43,652 bases of DNA from Xenorhabdus budapestensis. GTDB taxonomy: Bacteria > Pseudomonadota > Gammaproteobacteria > Enterobacterales > Enterobacteriaceae. Of the stretch, positions 1-9,910 are shown in pieces; within the stretch, counting starts at the first letter, position 1; every line of letters starts with the position of its first letter. The position numbers were made by a program, and so were the translations under genes. Where the stretch lies: assembly GCF_002632465.1 (NCBI RefSeq), contig NZ_NIBS01000009.1, positions 37,486 through 81,137 of the forward strand, in the 5' to 3' direction. The notes under the pieces are model-generated. The model was not told the DNA's origin. It saw only the letters and a list, made by a program, of their open reading frames with translations, and did not search any database.

Positions 1-99
1 AGGTTGCTAATGATAAATCACAAACGGCGATTATTCCTATTTCTCTGTACTGAATATACTCCGCTAATCACATTGAGCAATTTAGACCCGTTTGCCCTG
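1..99. repeat. Left arm of 99-bp terminal inverted repeat (probable IS end)
   Basis: Bases 1-99 are the exact reverse complement of bases 43554-43652; identity stops at base 100. Read inward-to-outward the arm starts CAGGGCAAACGGGTCT. It replaces the last codons of the ygiW homologue, as expected if a mobile element inserted there. A start of CAGGG recalls ISAs1-family insertion sequences, but that is memory only. No transposase is visible because the window stops inside the element. Confidence 0.85.
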
Positions 100-446
100 A
101 TACTGTTCCAATCCTTGTCCACTTCGCCTTCGATATGAACTTTATCGCTCGGAGTGATCGTCTGACCCAGCCAGATTTTGTCATCAATGTCAACGTAAAC
201 AGAACCACTGTTATCCTTGAACTCATAGAGTTCGTGGCCAACCTGTTTAACAATGTTACCTTCCAGAACAACCCATGCGTCATCATGAAGGGATTTTGCT
301 TTCGCAACGCTGGTCAGGCCGAAAGTTGGGCCTTTAAATCCACCCTGAGAATAACCCGTGCTATCCGGGGAAACGAAACCTCCCTGCTGTGCTAAAGCAT
401 TAAAAGAAAGTGTGCTGAAAATGATAACGCCCAGTGTTTTTTTCAT
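18..446 (-). pseudogene. ygiW: YgiW/YdeI-family periplasmic OB-fold (BOF) protein, 3' end replaced by repeat
   Basis: The protein starts at the ATG at 446 with a signal peptide (MKKTLGVIIF..., cleavage near ALA-QQGG), followed by the QGGF...GPT segment and the BOF-family core (AKSLHDDAWVVLEGNIV, then a VDIDDKIWLG stretch, ending GEVDKDWNS). E. coli YgiW is about 130 residues and ends some 14 residues after DKDWNS. Here homology stops at residue 116, exactly where the 99-bp terminal repeat begins, and 26 unrelated residues follow before a stop at 18-20. Family members are periplasmic proteins linked to stress and cation tolerance. The OB-fold core is nearly complete, so a folded product is possible, but the native C-terminal strand is lost. 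The upstream leader in the same frame, up to 542, is not needed. The tail replacement is directly visible; its cause, IS insertion, is inference. Confidence 0.75.
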
Positions 447-471
447 GTTTTTCTCTTTGATTGTGTGTGCA

Positions 472-499
472 AATAAAAAACCCCGCAATCGCGAGGCTT
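472..499 (-). terminator. Rho-independent terminator after ruvB
   Basis: On the minus strand an 8-bp stem with wobble pairs (AGCCTCGC / GCGGGGTT, loop GATT) is followed by TTTTTATTT. It lies between the ruvB stop and the ygiW start, so it would end ruvAB transcripts and insulate the ygiW homologue. Confidence 0.65.
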
Positions 500-588
500 G
501 AAAAGTCAAAAAGCTGTGTGACATTGCTGTCACTTTCGTCACAATAGCATGATTTTTTCGTACACGTTAGCTATTTTTCAAGTAATTT

Positions 589-1596
589 TTACTCGCTTTC
601 TTTACTTAAGCCAAAGTGCCGATAGGCGTGATTGGTTGCAATACGGCCTCGTGGTGTGCGCTGAATGAACCCTTGCTGGATAAGGAAAGGTTCCAGAACA
701 TCCTCTATGGTTTCCCGCTCTTCTCCAATTGCTGCCGCGAGGTTATCCAACCCAACCGGGCCACCCATAAATTTATCAATAATGGCAATCAGTAATTTAC
801 GGTCTAGGTAATCAAACCCTGCTGAATCCACATTCAGCATATCAAGGGCTTTCGCAGCAATATCACCGTTAACTGAACCATCGCCTTTTACCTGGGCAAA
901 ATCACGTACCCGACGCAGTAAGCGGTTTGTAATACGAGGAGTTCCACGGGAGCACATCGCAATTTGCCTTGCTCCGTCATCTGAAATACTCAACCCCATA
1001 TAACGGGCACTGCGGGAAACAATGCTTTGCAAGTCATCCACATTATAAAATTCAAGGCGTTGTACAATACCAAACCGATCGCGCAAGGGAGAAGTCAAAG
1101 AGCCTGCGCGTGTTGTAGCCCCGACTAAGGTAAACGGAGGGAGATCAATTTTGATTGAACGGGCTGCCGGACCTTCTCCAATCATGATATCCAGTTGATA
1201 ATCTTCCATTGCCGGATAGAGAATTTCTTCTACAACCGGAGACAACCGATGGATTTCATCTATAAACAGAACGTCATGAGGTTCAAGATTTGTCAGCATG
1301 GCCGCGAGATCGCCTGCTTTTTCTAATACCGGCCCTGAAGTTGTGCGAAGGTTAACCCCCATTTCGTTTGCAACAATATTTGCCAATGTGGTTTTACCCA
1401 ATCCGGGCGGGCCGAAAATCAGCAGATGATCCAGCGCATCACCCCGTTGCCGCGCAGCCTGAATAAAGATCTCCATCTGCTCACAAACATGAGGTTGACC
1501 AACATATTCAGACAGCAATTTAGGCCTGATAGCGCGATCAATGGCTTCATCATCTTGCAGAACTTCTGCTGAGACCAGACGGTCAGCTTCAATCAT
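589..1596 (-). CDS. ruvB: Holliday junction branch migration ATPase RuvB
   Basis: This 335-residue AAA+ motor of the RuvABC resolvasome drives branch migration of Holliday junctions during recombinational repair. The Walker A motif GPPGLGKTT is at residues 62-70, Walker B with DEIH at 113-116, and a C-terminal winged-helix region ends in the typical RTPRGR segment. Length equals the family norm. The ATG at 1596 has a GGAG ribosome site eight bases upstream. It lies 16 bases downstream of ruvA, as in the classical ruvAB operon, and a terminator follows at 472-499. Regulation is expected to be shared with ruvA through the LexA-type site at 2289-2304. Nothing is abnormal in the coding sequence. 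Confidence 0.98.
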   Translation of the reverse strand: MIEADRLVSAEVLQDDEAIDRAIRPKLLSEYVGQPHVCEQMEIFIQAARQRGDALDHLLIFGPPGLGKTTLANIVANEMGVNLRTTSGPVLEKAGDLAAMLTNLEPHDVLFIDEIHRLSPVVEEILYPAMEDYQLDIMIGEGPAARSIKIDLPPFTLVGATTRAGSLTSPLRDRFGIVQRLEFYNVDDLQSIVSRSARYMGLSISDDGARQIAMCSRGTPRITNRLLRRVRDFAQVKGDGSVNGDIAAKALDMLNVDSAGFDYLDRKLLIAIIDKFMGGPVGLDNLAAAIGEERETIEDVLEPFLIQQGFIQRTPRGRIATNHAYRHFGLSKESE

Positions 1597-1612
1597 TACT
1601 TAACTCCTGCAA

Positions 1613-2230
1613 TTACAGAACCGCACGAAGTGCTTCTCGGATAAGAGTTTCACAATCTGCACCCGGTTTAGCAACTTTGCTGACCATCCGGCTGGCTTCC
1701 TGCGGTTTATATCCTAATGAAACCAGAGCTGCCGCTGCTTCTGCTTCAATATCAGCATCAGAATTAGCCGTTTGAGTTGCCGCTGGCAAATTAATGTCAC
1801 TATTTTGATTAAACAGATCGCCCTTAAGCCCTTTAAAACGATCTTTCATTTCTACCACTAACCTTTCCGCTGTTTTTTTACCGACTCCCGGCAGTTTAAC
1901 CAGAGAAGTAATGGCTTCTTGCTCAATAGCTGTCACGAATTGCTGAGCAGACATACCAGAAAGGATCGCCAGTGCCAGTTTCGGCCCGACGCCATTGACT
2001 TTAATCAGTTCGCGGAAAAGTGCACGCTCTTGCTTATCATTAAAACCATATAATAATTGCGCATCTTCACGCACAATAAATTGGGTAAATAAAATAGCTT
2101 CCTGGCCGATTTCAGGTAGTTCATAGAAACAGGTCATTGGCATATGAACTTCATAACCTACACCATTCGTTTCCAATAAAACCAATGGAGGCTGTTTTTC
2201 CAATACAGTTCCTCTCAAACGCCCTATCAC
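1613..2230 (-). CDS. ruvA: Holliday junction branch migration complex subunit RuvA
   Basis: RuvA (205 residues) is the tetrameric junction-binding protein that loads RuvB rings. The N-terminal OB fold ([16 protein letters not shown]...), two helix-hairpin-helix motifs ([14 protein letters not shown] and [16 protein letters not shown]) and the C-terminal UBA-like domain that contacts RuvB ([16 protein letters not shown]) are all present in order. The start is a GTG at 2230 preceded by AGGGGG, which fits the conserved N-terminus MIGRLRG. It is the first gene of the ruvAB unit. The LexA-type operator lies about 60 bases upstream, so SOS induction is likely, as in E. coli. ruvC lies just upstream in the same direction but across the operator hairpin. 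Confidence 0.98.
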   Translation of the reverse strand: MIGRLRGTVLEKQPPLVLLETNGVGYEVHMPMTCFYELPEIGQEAILFTQFIVREDAQLLYGFNDKQERALFRELIKVNGVGPKLALAILSGMSAQQFVTAIEQEAITSLVKLPGVGKKTAERLVVEMKDRFKGLKGDLFNQNSDINLPAATQTANSDADIEAEAAAALVSLGYKPQEASRMVSKVAKPGADCETLIREALRAVL

Positions 2231-2288
2231 TATTTACCCCCTGAAAATAAAAATAAATGATTCGATACAGCTTATAGCATAAAAAAAG

Positions 2289-2304
2289 CTGGACGTATAT
2301 CCAG
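2289..2304 (-). promoter_or_regulatory. LexA (SOS) operator for ruvAB, possibly also the ruvC terminator stem
   Basis: The 16-mer CTGGACGTATATCCAG has the CTG-N10-CAG pattern of enterobacterial LexA boxes and sits between ruvC and ruvA, where E. coli ruvAB carries a very similar operator. On the minus strand the same palindrome (stem GCTGGA/TCCAGC, 2288-2305) is followed by seven T residues, so its transcript could also act as an intrinsic terminator of ruvC. LexA binding is inference from sequence and position. Confidence 0.8.
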
Positions 2305-2310
2305 CCAAAG

Positions 2311-2832
2311 TTATTTCAGACGCCCTCGTGTCAAATTTAACCGTGGATCGCCTACACGGAGTAAATTTTGGCTCAGATGACAATGTGTAATTGCAATCGC
2401 TAAGGCATCTGCCGCATCAGCCTGTGGATTGGCCGATAGTTTCAGCATCGAACGTACCATATGCTGAACCTGAATCTTATCTGCTGCTCCAGTCCCAACA
2501 ACCGTCTGTTTAACTTGGCGCGCCGCATACTCAAATACAGGAATGAATTCATTAACCGCAGCCACAATAGCTACACCACGAGCCTGCCCCAGTTTCAAAG
2601 CGGAGTCTGCATTTTTTGCCATAAAAACTTGCTCTATTGCAAAAGCATCAGGTTGGAATTGGGTAATGATTTCGGTAATACCTGCATAGATCCGTTGCAA
2701 ACGGCTGGGAAGATCATCAACTTTTGTTCGAATACAACCACTACCAAGATAAATAAGTTGTCGTCCCTGCTGGCGGATAACACCATACCCTGTCACTCTG
2801 GAACCAGGGTCAATACCAAGAATAACCGCCAT
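2311..2832 (-). CDS. ruvC: Crossover junction endodeoxyribonuclease RuvC
   Basis: RuvC (173 residues) cleaves Holliday junctions symmetrically. The RNase H-like fold is recognised from [12 protein letters not shown] at the N-terminus, and the acidic metal-binding residues appear as D8, E67, D139 and D142. The ATG at 2832 gives the expected N-terminus MAVILGID. It lies between yebC and ruvA, the standard enterobacterial arrangement. The gap to yebC is about 120 bases and contains a hairpin, so transcription may be partly independent. Downstream is the LexA-type palindrome that may end its transcript. Confidence 0.98.
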   Translation of the reverse strand: MAVILGIDPGSRVTGYGVIRQQGRQLIYLGSGCIRTKVDDLPSRLQRIYAGITEIITQFQPDAFAIEQVFMAKNADSALKLGQARGVAIVAAVNEFIPVFEYAARQVKQTVVGTGAADKIQVQHMVRSMLKLSANPQADAADALAIAITHCHLSQNLLRVGDPRLNLTRGRLK

Positions 2833-2897
2833 ATCTATTTATTCACCTGTAGTATGGGATAAAAAAGATGGAATAAAAAAGCATGGAATAAAACGTT

Positions 2898-2932
2898 AGA
2901 GAAAGTGCTCTGACCCAAGGTGCACTTCCTCT
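2898..2932 (-). terminator. Hairpin between yebC and ruvC
   Basis: Arms 2898-2908 (AGAGAAAGTGC) and 2922-2932 (GCACTTCCTCT) pair over 11 bases with one G-T pair. On the minus strand the stem is followed by AACGTTTTATTCC, a weak U-rich tract. It could terminate yebC transcripts or stabilise their 3' ends; without a strong U-tract the terminator call is moderate. Confidence 0.45.
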
Positions 2933-2954
2933 ACGCTGTGAATCCTGATGTTGA

Positions 2955-3698
2955 TTACAGCTGAGCTGCAACTTCATCAGAGATTTCACCATTATGGTAA
3001 ACCTCTTGAACGTCGTCAGAATCTTCAAGCATATCAATCAGACGAAGCAATTTAGGCGCAGTTTCCGCATCCAGTTCCGCTTTAGTAGATGGGATCATAG
3101 AAAGTTCAGCAGAATCCGCTTTGAAACCGGCTGCATCCAGCGCATCTTTAACGTCACCAAAAGTCTCTGGTGTAGTGTAAACGTCGATCGCGCCATCATC
3201 ATAAGTTTCAACATCATCAGCACCTGCTTCCAAAGCCGCTTCCATTACAGCATCTTCATCCAGACCCGGTGCGTAAGAAATCACGCCCTTTTTGGTGAAC
3301 AGATAGGCAACAGAGCCGTCAGTCCCTAGGTTACCACCCGTTTTGGTAAATGCGTGACGAACATCAGAAACTGTACGGTTACGGTTATCGCTCAGGCACT
3401 CGACCATTACAGCAGTACCACCCGGGCCGTAACCTTCATAAATGATAGTTTCCATATTATCTGACTCGTCGTTACCAACACCACGGGCAATAGCGCGGTT
3501 TAAAGTATCACGAGTCATATTGTTGGACAGTGCCTTGTCGATTGCAGCACGAAGACGTGGGTTAGAATCAGGATCACCTCCGCCCAAACGTGCAGCGGTT
3601 ACCAACTCGCGGATAATTTTGGTGAAGATTTTACCGCGTTTTGCATCCTGCGCAGCTTTACGATGTTTCGTATTGGCCCACTTACTATGACCTGCCAT
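2955..3698 (-). CDS. yebC: YebC/PmpR-family protein
   Basis: This 247-residue protein begins [20 protein letters not shown], the diagnostic N-terminus of the YebC/TACO1 family, and keeps the three-domain length of E. coli YebC (246). Family members have been described as DNA-binding regulators and more recently as ribosome-associated factors that relieve stalling at proline-rich stretches; which role applies here cannot be read from the sequence. The ATG at 3698 with GGAG upstream is chosen over an in-frame ATG at 3734, which would add twelve non-conserved residues. It lies between nudB and ruvC as in E. coli. Confidence 0.95.
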   Translation of the reverse strand: MAGHSKWANTKHRKAAQDAKRGKIFTKIIRELVTAARLGGGDPDSNPRLRAAIDKALSNNMTRDTLNRAIARGVGNDESDNMETIIYEGYGPGGTAVMVECLSDNRNRTVSDVRHAFTKTGGNLGTDGSVAYLFTKKGVISYAPGLDEDAVMEAALEAGADDVETYDDGAIDVYTTPETFGDVKDALDAAGFKADSAELSMIPSTKAELDAETAPKLLRLIDMLEDSDDVQEVYHNGEISDEVAAQL

Positions 3699-3789
3699 GA
3701 AAATATCTCCGATAAAACGTTTATTACCCTGCACACCCCAATCTGCTCGTTTTGTTCACTGCAAATTGAAATCCATCAGGCTTGATAGA

Positions 3790-4227
3790 CTAAATAACAA
3801 ATTCTTCAATTGCCTGCCGATTGCTCCATGATTTAGTCAACTTAGCAGCCTCTTCCGCTACCAGCCATCGATAAGTCAGGTGCTCCGTCAGCAAAATTTC
3901 ACGCTCCTCAGGTAACGCCAGCAAAAACCAATGTTCTTTGTTTCGCGTCACACCGGGAGCATATCGATAGCGTAAATGTGAAAAAATTTCATAATAAAGA
4001 CAGTGCTGACAATCTATCAGTTCAAGATCCGCACTACTGGCAATATTAATACCGATCTCTTCCTGTACTTCACGCAACGCTGCCTGATAAGGCTTTTCGT
4101 CTTCTTCCAGACTACCGGTAACAGATTGCCAAAAATCAGGATCGTCCCGCCTCTGTAACATTAGCACCCTTTTGCTGTTGGCAGCATAAATAACAACCAG
4201 TACAGATTCAGGGCGCTTATAGTTCAT
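3790..4227 (-). CDS. nudB: Dihydroneopterin triphosphate diphosphatase NudB
   Basis: NudB (145 residues) removes pyrophosphate from dihydroneopterin triphosphate, an early folate step. The complete Nudix box G-x5-E-x7-REVQEEIG is at residues 38-60. The start codon overlaps the aspS stop by one base (TAATG), implying translational coupling within an aspS-nudB operon. The N-terminus [14 protein letters not shown] matches the family start. Length is typical (E. coli about 150). yebC follows after about 90 bases. Confidence 0.95.
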   Translation of the reverse strand: MNYKRPESVLVVIYAANSKRVLMLQRRDDPDFWQSVTGSLEEDEKPYQAALREVQEEIGINIASSADLELIDCQHCLYYEIFSHLRYRYAPGVTRNKEHWFLLALPEEREILLTEHLTYRWLVAEEAAKLTKSWSNRQAIEEFVI

Positions 4228-5996
4228 TATTCGCTCTCTTTTTTAGTAACTGAAATAGCTAATTCTTCCAGTGCCGCCGGATTGGCGTAGCTCGGTGCTT
4301 CAGTCATCAGACATGCCGCCGCTGTCGTTTTCGGAAATGCGATAACATCACGGATATTATCAGTATCCGTCAACAACATAACGAGGCGATCCAGACCGAA
4401 GGCCAGCCCAGCATGAGGAGGAGTACCATATTTCAGTGCATTCAGAAGGAAGCCAAATTTTTCCTGCTGTTCTTCTTCATTGATACCCAGAATATGGAAT
4501 ACCGCCTGCTGCATATCATTACGATGGATACGGACAGATCCGCCACCCACTTCGTAACCATTGACAACCATATCATAAGCATTGGCGATGGCAGATTCCG
4601 GCTTACTTTCCAGATCTTCGGCAGACATATCACGTGGAGAAGTAAATGGATGGTGCATTGCAACCAGCCCACCCTCTCCGTCGTCTTCAAACATCGGGAA
4701 GTCAATGACCCAAAGTGGTTTCCAGCTTGTCAGATCAGTCAGATTCAGATCACGGCCTAATTTCAGACGCAGTGCCCCCATCGCATCAGTGACAATATTT
4801 TTTTGATCTGCACCGAAGAACAGGATATCGCCATCCTGTGCATTAGTGCGGGACAACAGGCCCTCCACCACTTCTGCGGACAAGAATTTAGCAATCGGGC
4901 TTTGAACACCTTCCAGACCTGCGGCTCGATTATTGACTTTCATCCATGCCAATCCTTTCGCACCATAGATACCAACAAACTTACCGTATTCGTCAATTTG
5001 CTTACGGCTCAGTTCAGCACCACCCGGTACACAAATTGTTGCTACACGCCCTTTTGGATCGTTTGCAGGTTCTGCGAAAACGGAAAATTCCACTGCTTTG
5101 ACCAGATCAGCAACATCAACTAATTCCAGCGGGTTACGCAGATCCGGTTTATCAGAACCAAAGCGACGCATAGCTTCAGCAAACGTCATGATTGGGAACG
5201 TTCCTAAATCGACACCACGGACTTCCAGCCATAGCTCACGGATCATTCTTTCCATGATTTCACGGACCTGCTCAGAAGTCATAAATGAGGTTTCGACATC
5301 AATCTGAGTAAATTCAGGCTGACGATCTGCACGCAGGTCTTCGTCACGGAAGCATTTTACAATCTGATAATAACGGTCAAAACCGGACATCATCAGTAAT
5401 TGTTTAAACAACTGTGGAGACTGAGGCAGTGCATAAAATTTGCCTTTATGAACACGGCTTGGTACTAGATAATCCCGCGCACCTTCCGGTGTTGCTTTAG
5501 TCAGCATTGGTGTTTCCACATCCAGAAAACCAGCATCATCCATAAAATGACGAACAAAACTGGTGATTTTTGCTCGGGTCTTTAAGCGCTGTGACATTTC
5601 AGTACGACGCAGATCAAGATAGCGATATTTCAAGCGCTGTTCTTCACTGTTATTCTGGTTGCTGTCCAGTGGCAATGGTTCTGAACGGTTGAAGATTTCA
5701 AGGCTTTCAGCGAAAACTTCAATTTCTCCTGTTGCCATATCTTTATTAATCTGGCTGTCAGGACGGGCACGTACAGTCCCCGTAATTTGAATACAAAACT
5801 CATTACGCAGTTCAGAAGCCTGAGCAAATGCGTCTTTTTTATCCGGATCAAAGAATACCTGAACGATACCTTCGCGATCTCGCATATCAATAAAAATCAG
5901 GCCACCCAAATCACGACGACGGTTTACCCAACCACAAAGAGTCACTTTTTGGCCTTCATGGGCCCGGCTCAACTGCCCACAATAATTAGTACGCAT
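4227..5996 (-). CDS. aspS: Aspartyl-tRNA synthetase
   Basis: AspRS (589 residues; E. coli 590) charges tRNA-Asp. The N-terminal OB-fold anticodon-binding domain ([27 protein letters not shown] in two stretches), the class II catalytic core with [18 protein letters not shown] (motif 2), the bacterial GAD insertion domain and motif 3 ([13 protein letters not shown]) near the C-terminus are all present. The full-length bacterial form is consistent with the discriminating enzyme of enterobacteria. It heads the aspS-nudB unit. In E. coli, yecD and yecE separate aspS from yecN; here both are missing and yecN starts 264 bases away, divergently. Confidence 0.98.
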   Translation of the reverse strand: MRTNYCGQLSRAHEGQKVTLCGWVNRRRDLGGLIFIDMRDREGIVQVFFDPDKKDAFAQASELRNEFCIQITGTVRARPDSQINKDMATGEIEVFAESLEIFNRSEPLPLDSNQNNSEEQRLKYRYLDLRRTEMSQRLKTRAKITSFVRHFMDDAGFLDVETPMLTKATPEGARDYLVPSRVHKGKFYALPQSPQLFKQLLMMSGFDRYYQIVKCFRDEDLRADRQPEFTQIDVETSFMTSEQVREIMERMIRELWLEVRGVDLGTFPIMTFAEAMRRFGSDKPDLRNPLELVDVADLVKAVEFSVFAEPANDPKGRVATICVPGGAELSRKQIDEYGKFVGIYGAKGLAWMKVNNRAAGLEGVQSPIAKFLSAEVVEGLLSRTNAQDGDILFFGADQKNIVTDAMGALRLKLGRDLNLTDLTSWKPLWVIDFPMFEDDGEGGLVAMHHPFTSPRDMSAEDLESKPESAIANAYDMVVNGYEVGGGSVRIHRNDMQQAVFHILGINEEEQQEKFGFLLNALKYGTPPHAGLAFGLDRLVMLLTDTDNIRDVIAFPKTTAAACLMTEAPSYANPAALEELAISVTKKESE

Positions 5997-6260
5997 ACAA
6001 TATCCTTTTACTCAGCTCGTTATGCATTCTGCTGCGGAAATTTTGGCATTGTTCTTTTAGGAAGAATTGTCAAAAAAGGAGAGCATTATACTGGAAATTC
6101 CATCCAGAGATAAGGCTATAACACGGTTCCTGCCAAGACAATTTTTTCTATCGGATAAATCAGATAGAATTTATCATTAAGTATTATGATTTATAGCGAC
6201 AGTTTTACTTTTGAGGTTTATCATCAGTTAGCCGTTTTTGGTTAGGCAATGGAGTTATAA

Positions 6261-6659
6261 ATGATTAGCTCACTTTATATCGTATTGGGCGCACTACTGG
6301 TAATTAAACTGTCTTTTGATGTAATTAAGTTAAGAACACAGTATCGGGTTACATCTGGTGATGGCGGTTTTTACGAATTACAGACAGCCATTCGCATTCA
6401 TGGTAACGCTGTTGAATATATCCCTATTTCTCTACTCTTATTATTGATAATGGAGATGAATGGCGCAGCCGTATGGATGCTGCATATTTGTGGCATATTG
6501 TTACTTGCAGGCAGGTTATTACACTACTATGGCCTGCATCATCGTGAGTTCCGCTGGCGGCGAATGGGCATGGCTGCAACATTTATGTCAATGATAATAA
6601 TGATTGTGGCTAATATATACTATTTGCCCTGGGAACAGATATTTTCTCCCTATTCGTAA
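6261..6659 (+). CDS. yecN: YecN, MAPEG-family inner-membrane protein
   Basis: This 132-residue protein has about four hydrophobic segments (residues 3-20, 55-75, 76-95 and 108-128) and the MAPEG signature region RIHGNAVEYIPISLLLL. MAPEG enzymes are membrane glutathione-related transferases in eukaryotes; the bacterial YecN role is not established. The ATG at 6261 is preceded by GGAG in AATGGAGTTATAA. It lies directly upstream of cmoA as in E. coli, but a hairpin with a U-rich tail between them suggests separate transcription. Confidence 0.85.
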   Translation: MISSLYIVLGALLVIKLSFDVIKLRTQYRVTSGDGGFYELQTAIRIHGNAVEYIPISLLLLLIMEMNGAAVWMLHICGILLLAGRLLHYYGLHHREFRWRRMGMAATFMSMIIMIVANIYYLPWEQIFSPYS

Positions 6660-6676
6660 CCTATATTTAACTGATA

Positions 6677-6712
6677 AAGAAGCCAATTATTGATTTGAAT
6701 TGGCATCTTTTT
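6677..6712 (+). terminator. Terminator after yecN
   Basis: Arms GCCAATT (6682-6688) and AATTGGC (6698-6704), extended by AGA/TCT pairing, are followed by ATCTTTTT. It separates yecN from cmoA. Confidence 0.6.
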
Positions 6713-6770
6713 GGCTGCCTGAAAGGTTCTATTGGATTAGCTCTTTCTGCCTTTTCTTGCATTCTGTTAG

Positions 6771-7564
<794 letters not shown>

Positions 7565-7565
<1 letters not shown>

Positions 7566-8536
7566 TGATCAATTTCGGTAACTTTTATCAGCTAATTGCT
7601 AAAAACCATCTGAGCCATTGGCTAAATTGCCTGCCCATCCAATTAAGTGACTGGCAGAAAACATCATTGCATGGTCAGTTTAGTTCGTGGATAAAAATTC
7701 TGGAAAATTTGCCTAATATCAAACCCACTCATATGGACCTGAAAAATGGGGTTATTGCTACACATGAACCCGATCTATCAGCAGGGGAAAAAACGCGTAT
7801 CCACAATATACTGAAACTTCTGATGCCATGGCGTAAAGGGCCTTTTTCATTTTATGGTATTGAAATTAATACCGAATGGCGTTCTGACTGGAAATGGGAT
7901 CGTGTTCTGCCTCATATTTCTTCTTTAGAAGGCAAAACTGTACTTGATGTCGGTTGTGGTAGTGGTTACCACATGTGGCGCATGGTAGGTGAAGGGGCCG
8001 AATTAGTGGTAGGTATCGATCCTACCCAACTTTTCCTTTGCCAATTTGAAGCCGTCAGAAAACTGCTGGGCAATGACCAACGTGTGCATCTTCTTCCACT
8101 GGGTATTGAGCAATTACCTGAACTGCAAGCTTTCGATACCGTATTCTCTATGGGAGTACTTTACCATCGCCGCTCTCCCTTTGATCATCTGTGGCAGCTA
8201 AAAAATCAACTGATTTCTGGCGGTGAACTGGTGCTGGAAAGTTTGGTGATCGAAGGTGATGAAAACCACTGCCTCATTCCAGGTGAGCGTTACGCGCAAA
8301 TGCGAAATGTTTACTTTATTCCTTCAGCTAAGATGTTAAAAACATGGTTGGAAAAATGTGGTTTTATTGATGTCAGAATTGTTGATCATGCAATTACAAC
8401 AACCGATGAACAACGCCGGACAGAGTGGATGAAAACAGAATCTTTGGTTGATTTCCTTGATCCATCAGATCAAAGTAAAACAATAGAAGGATACCCAGCA
8501 CCACTGCGTGCTGTTCTCATTGCCCGCAAGCCTTAA
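7565..8536 (+). CDS. cmoB: tRNA U34 carboxymethyltransferase CmoB
   Basis: CmoB (323 residues, same as E. coli) transfers the carboxymethyl group from carboxy-SAM to 5-hydroxyuridine at position 34 of several tRNAs, widening codon reading. The Rossmann methyltransferase motif [13 protein letters not shown] and the region [16 protein letters not shown] are characteristic. Its start overlaps the cmoA stop by one base. The N-terminus [20 protein letters not shown] matches the family. A hairpin without a U-tract follows at 8567-8596. Confidence 0.97.
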
Positions 8537-8566
8537 TCCTGCAAAAAATATAAATAGTATATTGAT

Positions 8567-8596
8567 GTGTGAATTGCCCGTTATGGCAGTTCACAC
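8567..8596 (+). terminator. Hairpin downstream of cmoB
   Basis: Arms GTGTGAATTGCC (8567-8578) and GGCAGTTCACAC (8585-8596) pair over 12 bases with one G-T pair. No U-tract follows on the plus strand, so it may protect the 3' end of the cmoAB transcript rather than terminate on its own. Confidence 0.45.
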
Positions 8597-8614
8597 CCTC
8601 AATACTCAGATGCT

Positions 8615-8650
8615 ACTAGTTGTTCAGATACGACTAATTGTTTAGATACT
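8615..8650. repeat. Two-copy 18-bp tandem repeat
   Basis: ACTAGTTGTTCAGATACG (8615-8632) is followed directly by ACTAATTGTTTAGATACT (8633-8650), 15 of 18 bases alike. It lies in the short gap between the convergent cmoB and cutC genes. No function is visible. Confidence 0.6.
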
Positions 8651-8677
8651 ACTTTCGTAAGGCCAATCATAGCTAGA

Positions 8678-9424
8678 CTAGCGATCGATCAAGCTCATCA
8701 CACCCTTCATGGATTCCACTAACTCAGGATCGACACTGTAATGAGAATATTCCCCCATTTCGCTATTTTCAGAACTCATACTCACCCCCGCCTTACGGTA
8801 ATTCATCTTAGAAGATACAATCTTACCTGCTGAGCTATGAACCTCCGCCACCCCAATCTCTAAAAACTTACTGATATTACTGGCCCGGACACCCGCTCCA
8901 GGCATAATGCTTGGCCCACGACTCGCTTGTGACAGCTCTTTTAACAAATGTAAACCTAGTTCAGCACTATTTTGCTGGCCAGACGTCAAGATACGCTTTA
9001 CTCCAAGATCGGTAAGTTTTTCCAATGCGTTAAGAGGGTCACAGCACATATCAAAAGCACGGTGAAAAGTGACCGCCATATTCCCTGCCAATGCCATTAA
9101 TTGCCTCATACGCAACATATCAACCTTCCCTTCTTCGTCCAAAACACCGAAGGAAACGCCGGGAAACCCCATATCACGAATAAGGGAAACATCATTTTTC
9201 ATGGCCTCAAAATCCAGTTTATCGTAACAGAAATCTCCACCTCTGGGCCGGACAATTGGATGAACAGGAATAGATAGGCACTGTAACGACTGTTGCAATG
9301 CGCCTGTACTGGGTGTTAAACCACCTTCTAACGGGCCTGCACTCAGTTCAATTCGATCGGCCCCTGCTTCTTGTGCAACCAGAGCACAACTTATGCTATA
9401 ACAGCAAATTTCTAGCTTTAACAT
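8678..9424 (-). CDS. cutC: CutC-family protein
   Basis: This 248-residue TIM-barrel protein matches the CutC family ([27 protein letters not shown] in two stretches; [31 protein letters not shown]). The name derives from a reported role in copper homeostasis, later questioned; the biochemical activity is unsettled. The ATG at 9424 preceded by AAGGGG is preferred over an in-frame ATG at 9445 because the conserved family N-terminus starts there. It is convergent with cmoB. In E. coli, yecM lies between cutC and argS; it is missing here. Confidence 0.92.
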   Translation of the reverse strand: MLKLEICCYSISCALVAQEAGADRIELSAGPLEGGLTPSTGALQQSLQCLSIPVHPIVRPRGGDFCYDKLDFEAMKNDVSLIRDMGFPGVSFGVLDEEGKVDMLRMRQLMALAGNMAVTFHRAFDMCCDPLNALEKLTDLGVKRILTSGQQNSAELGLHLLKELSQASRGPSIMPGAGVRASNISKFLEIGVAEVHSSAGKIVSSKMNYRKAGVSMSSENSEMGEYSHYSVDPELVESMKGVMSLIDR

Positions 9425-9910
9425 TAAAAGCCCCTTGAATATCAATCTGCCAACACGTCATAAATAGATTCGAAATATTTCATTACCGAACTTATTAACT
9501 ATGACAACTATATTTTTAAAATGGCATGTCAGAAATCACAAGATCAGAGTTTTTTACTGAAATAACACAATAAAAAAGTCACTTTTGCCAAGCACTCCGC
9601 ATTTCTGTCAATGCTTCTTGATAGAAAGCGAATAATACTTGATCGAGATTACATTCTCATTTAAGGACAGTTTCATTTTAAGTTATTTATCTTGACGAAG
9701 GTCTACAACACGATTTTCCCCGACTACCTCGACGAAGAATCCACCGAAAGAGAGCCGAAAAACAAAAAGTAACCCTGCCAACGCGGGCTGGCAGTAGCAT
9801 GCAGAGTATTGAATATGGTATAAACCCCGTTATTTTCTCATAACCCACACGCTTGAAAATGCTGCATTATAAAGATGTGTGATTTTTAGCGCGTAACTTA
9901 AGGTAACACT
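9425..9910. other. 486-bp region without a recognised gene between cutC and argS
   Basis: This should contain the divergent promoters of cutC (minus) and argS (plus). On the plus strand a short open stretch ending at 9772 reads TKVYNTIFPDYLDEESTERE in GC-richer sequence and is followed by a small hairpin (CTGCCA 9775-9780 / TGGCAG 9789-9794). On the minus strand another short open stretch reads LDQVLFAFYQEALTEMRSAW and ends near 9590. Neither has a convincing start and I recognise neither. They may be debris of genes once located here. Confidence 0.4.

Noticed and set aside
2461-2862. Long antisense frames inside ruvC, yebC, aspS, argS, murJ, hemA and other core genes
   Set aside because: They follow the codon pattern of the real genes on the opposite strand and have no ribosome sites or family similarity.
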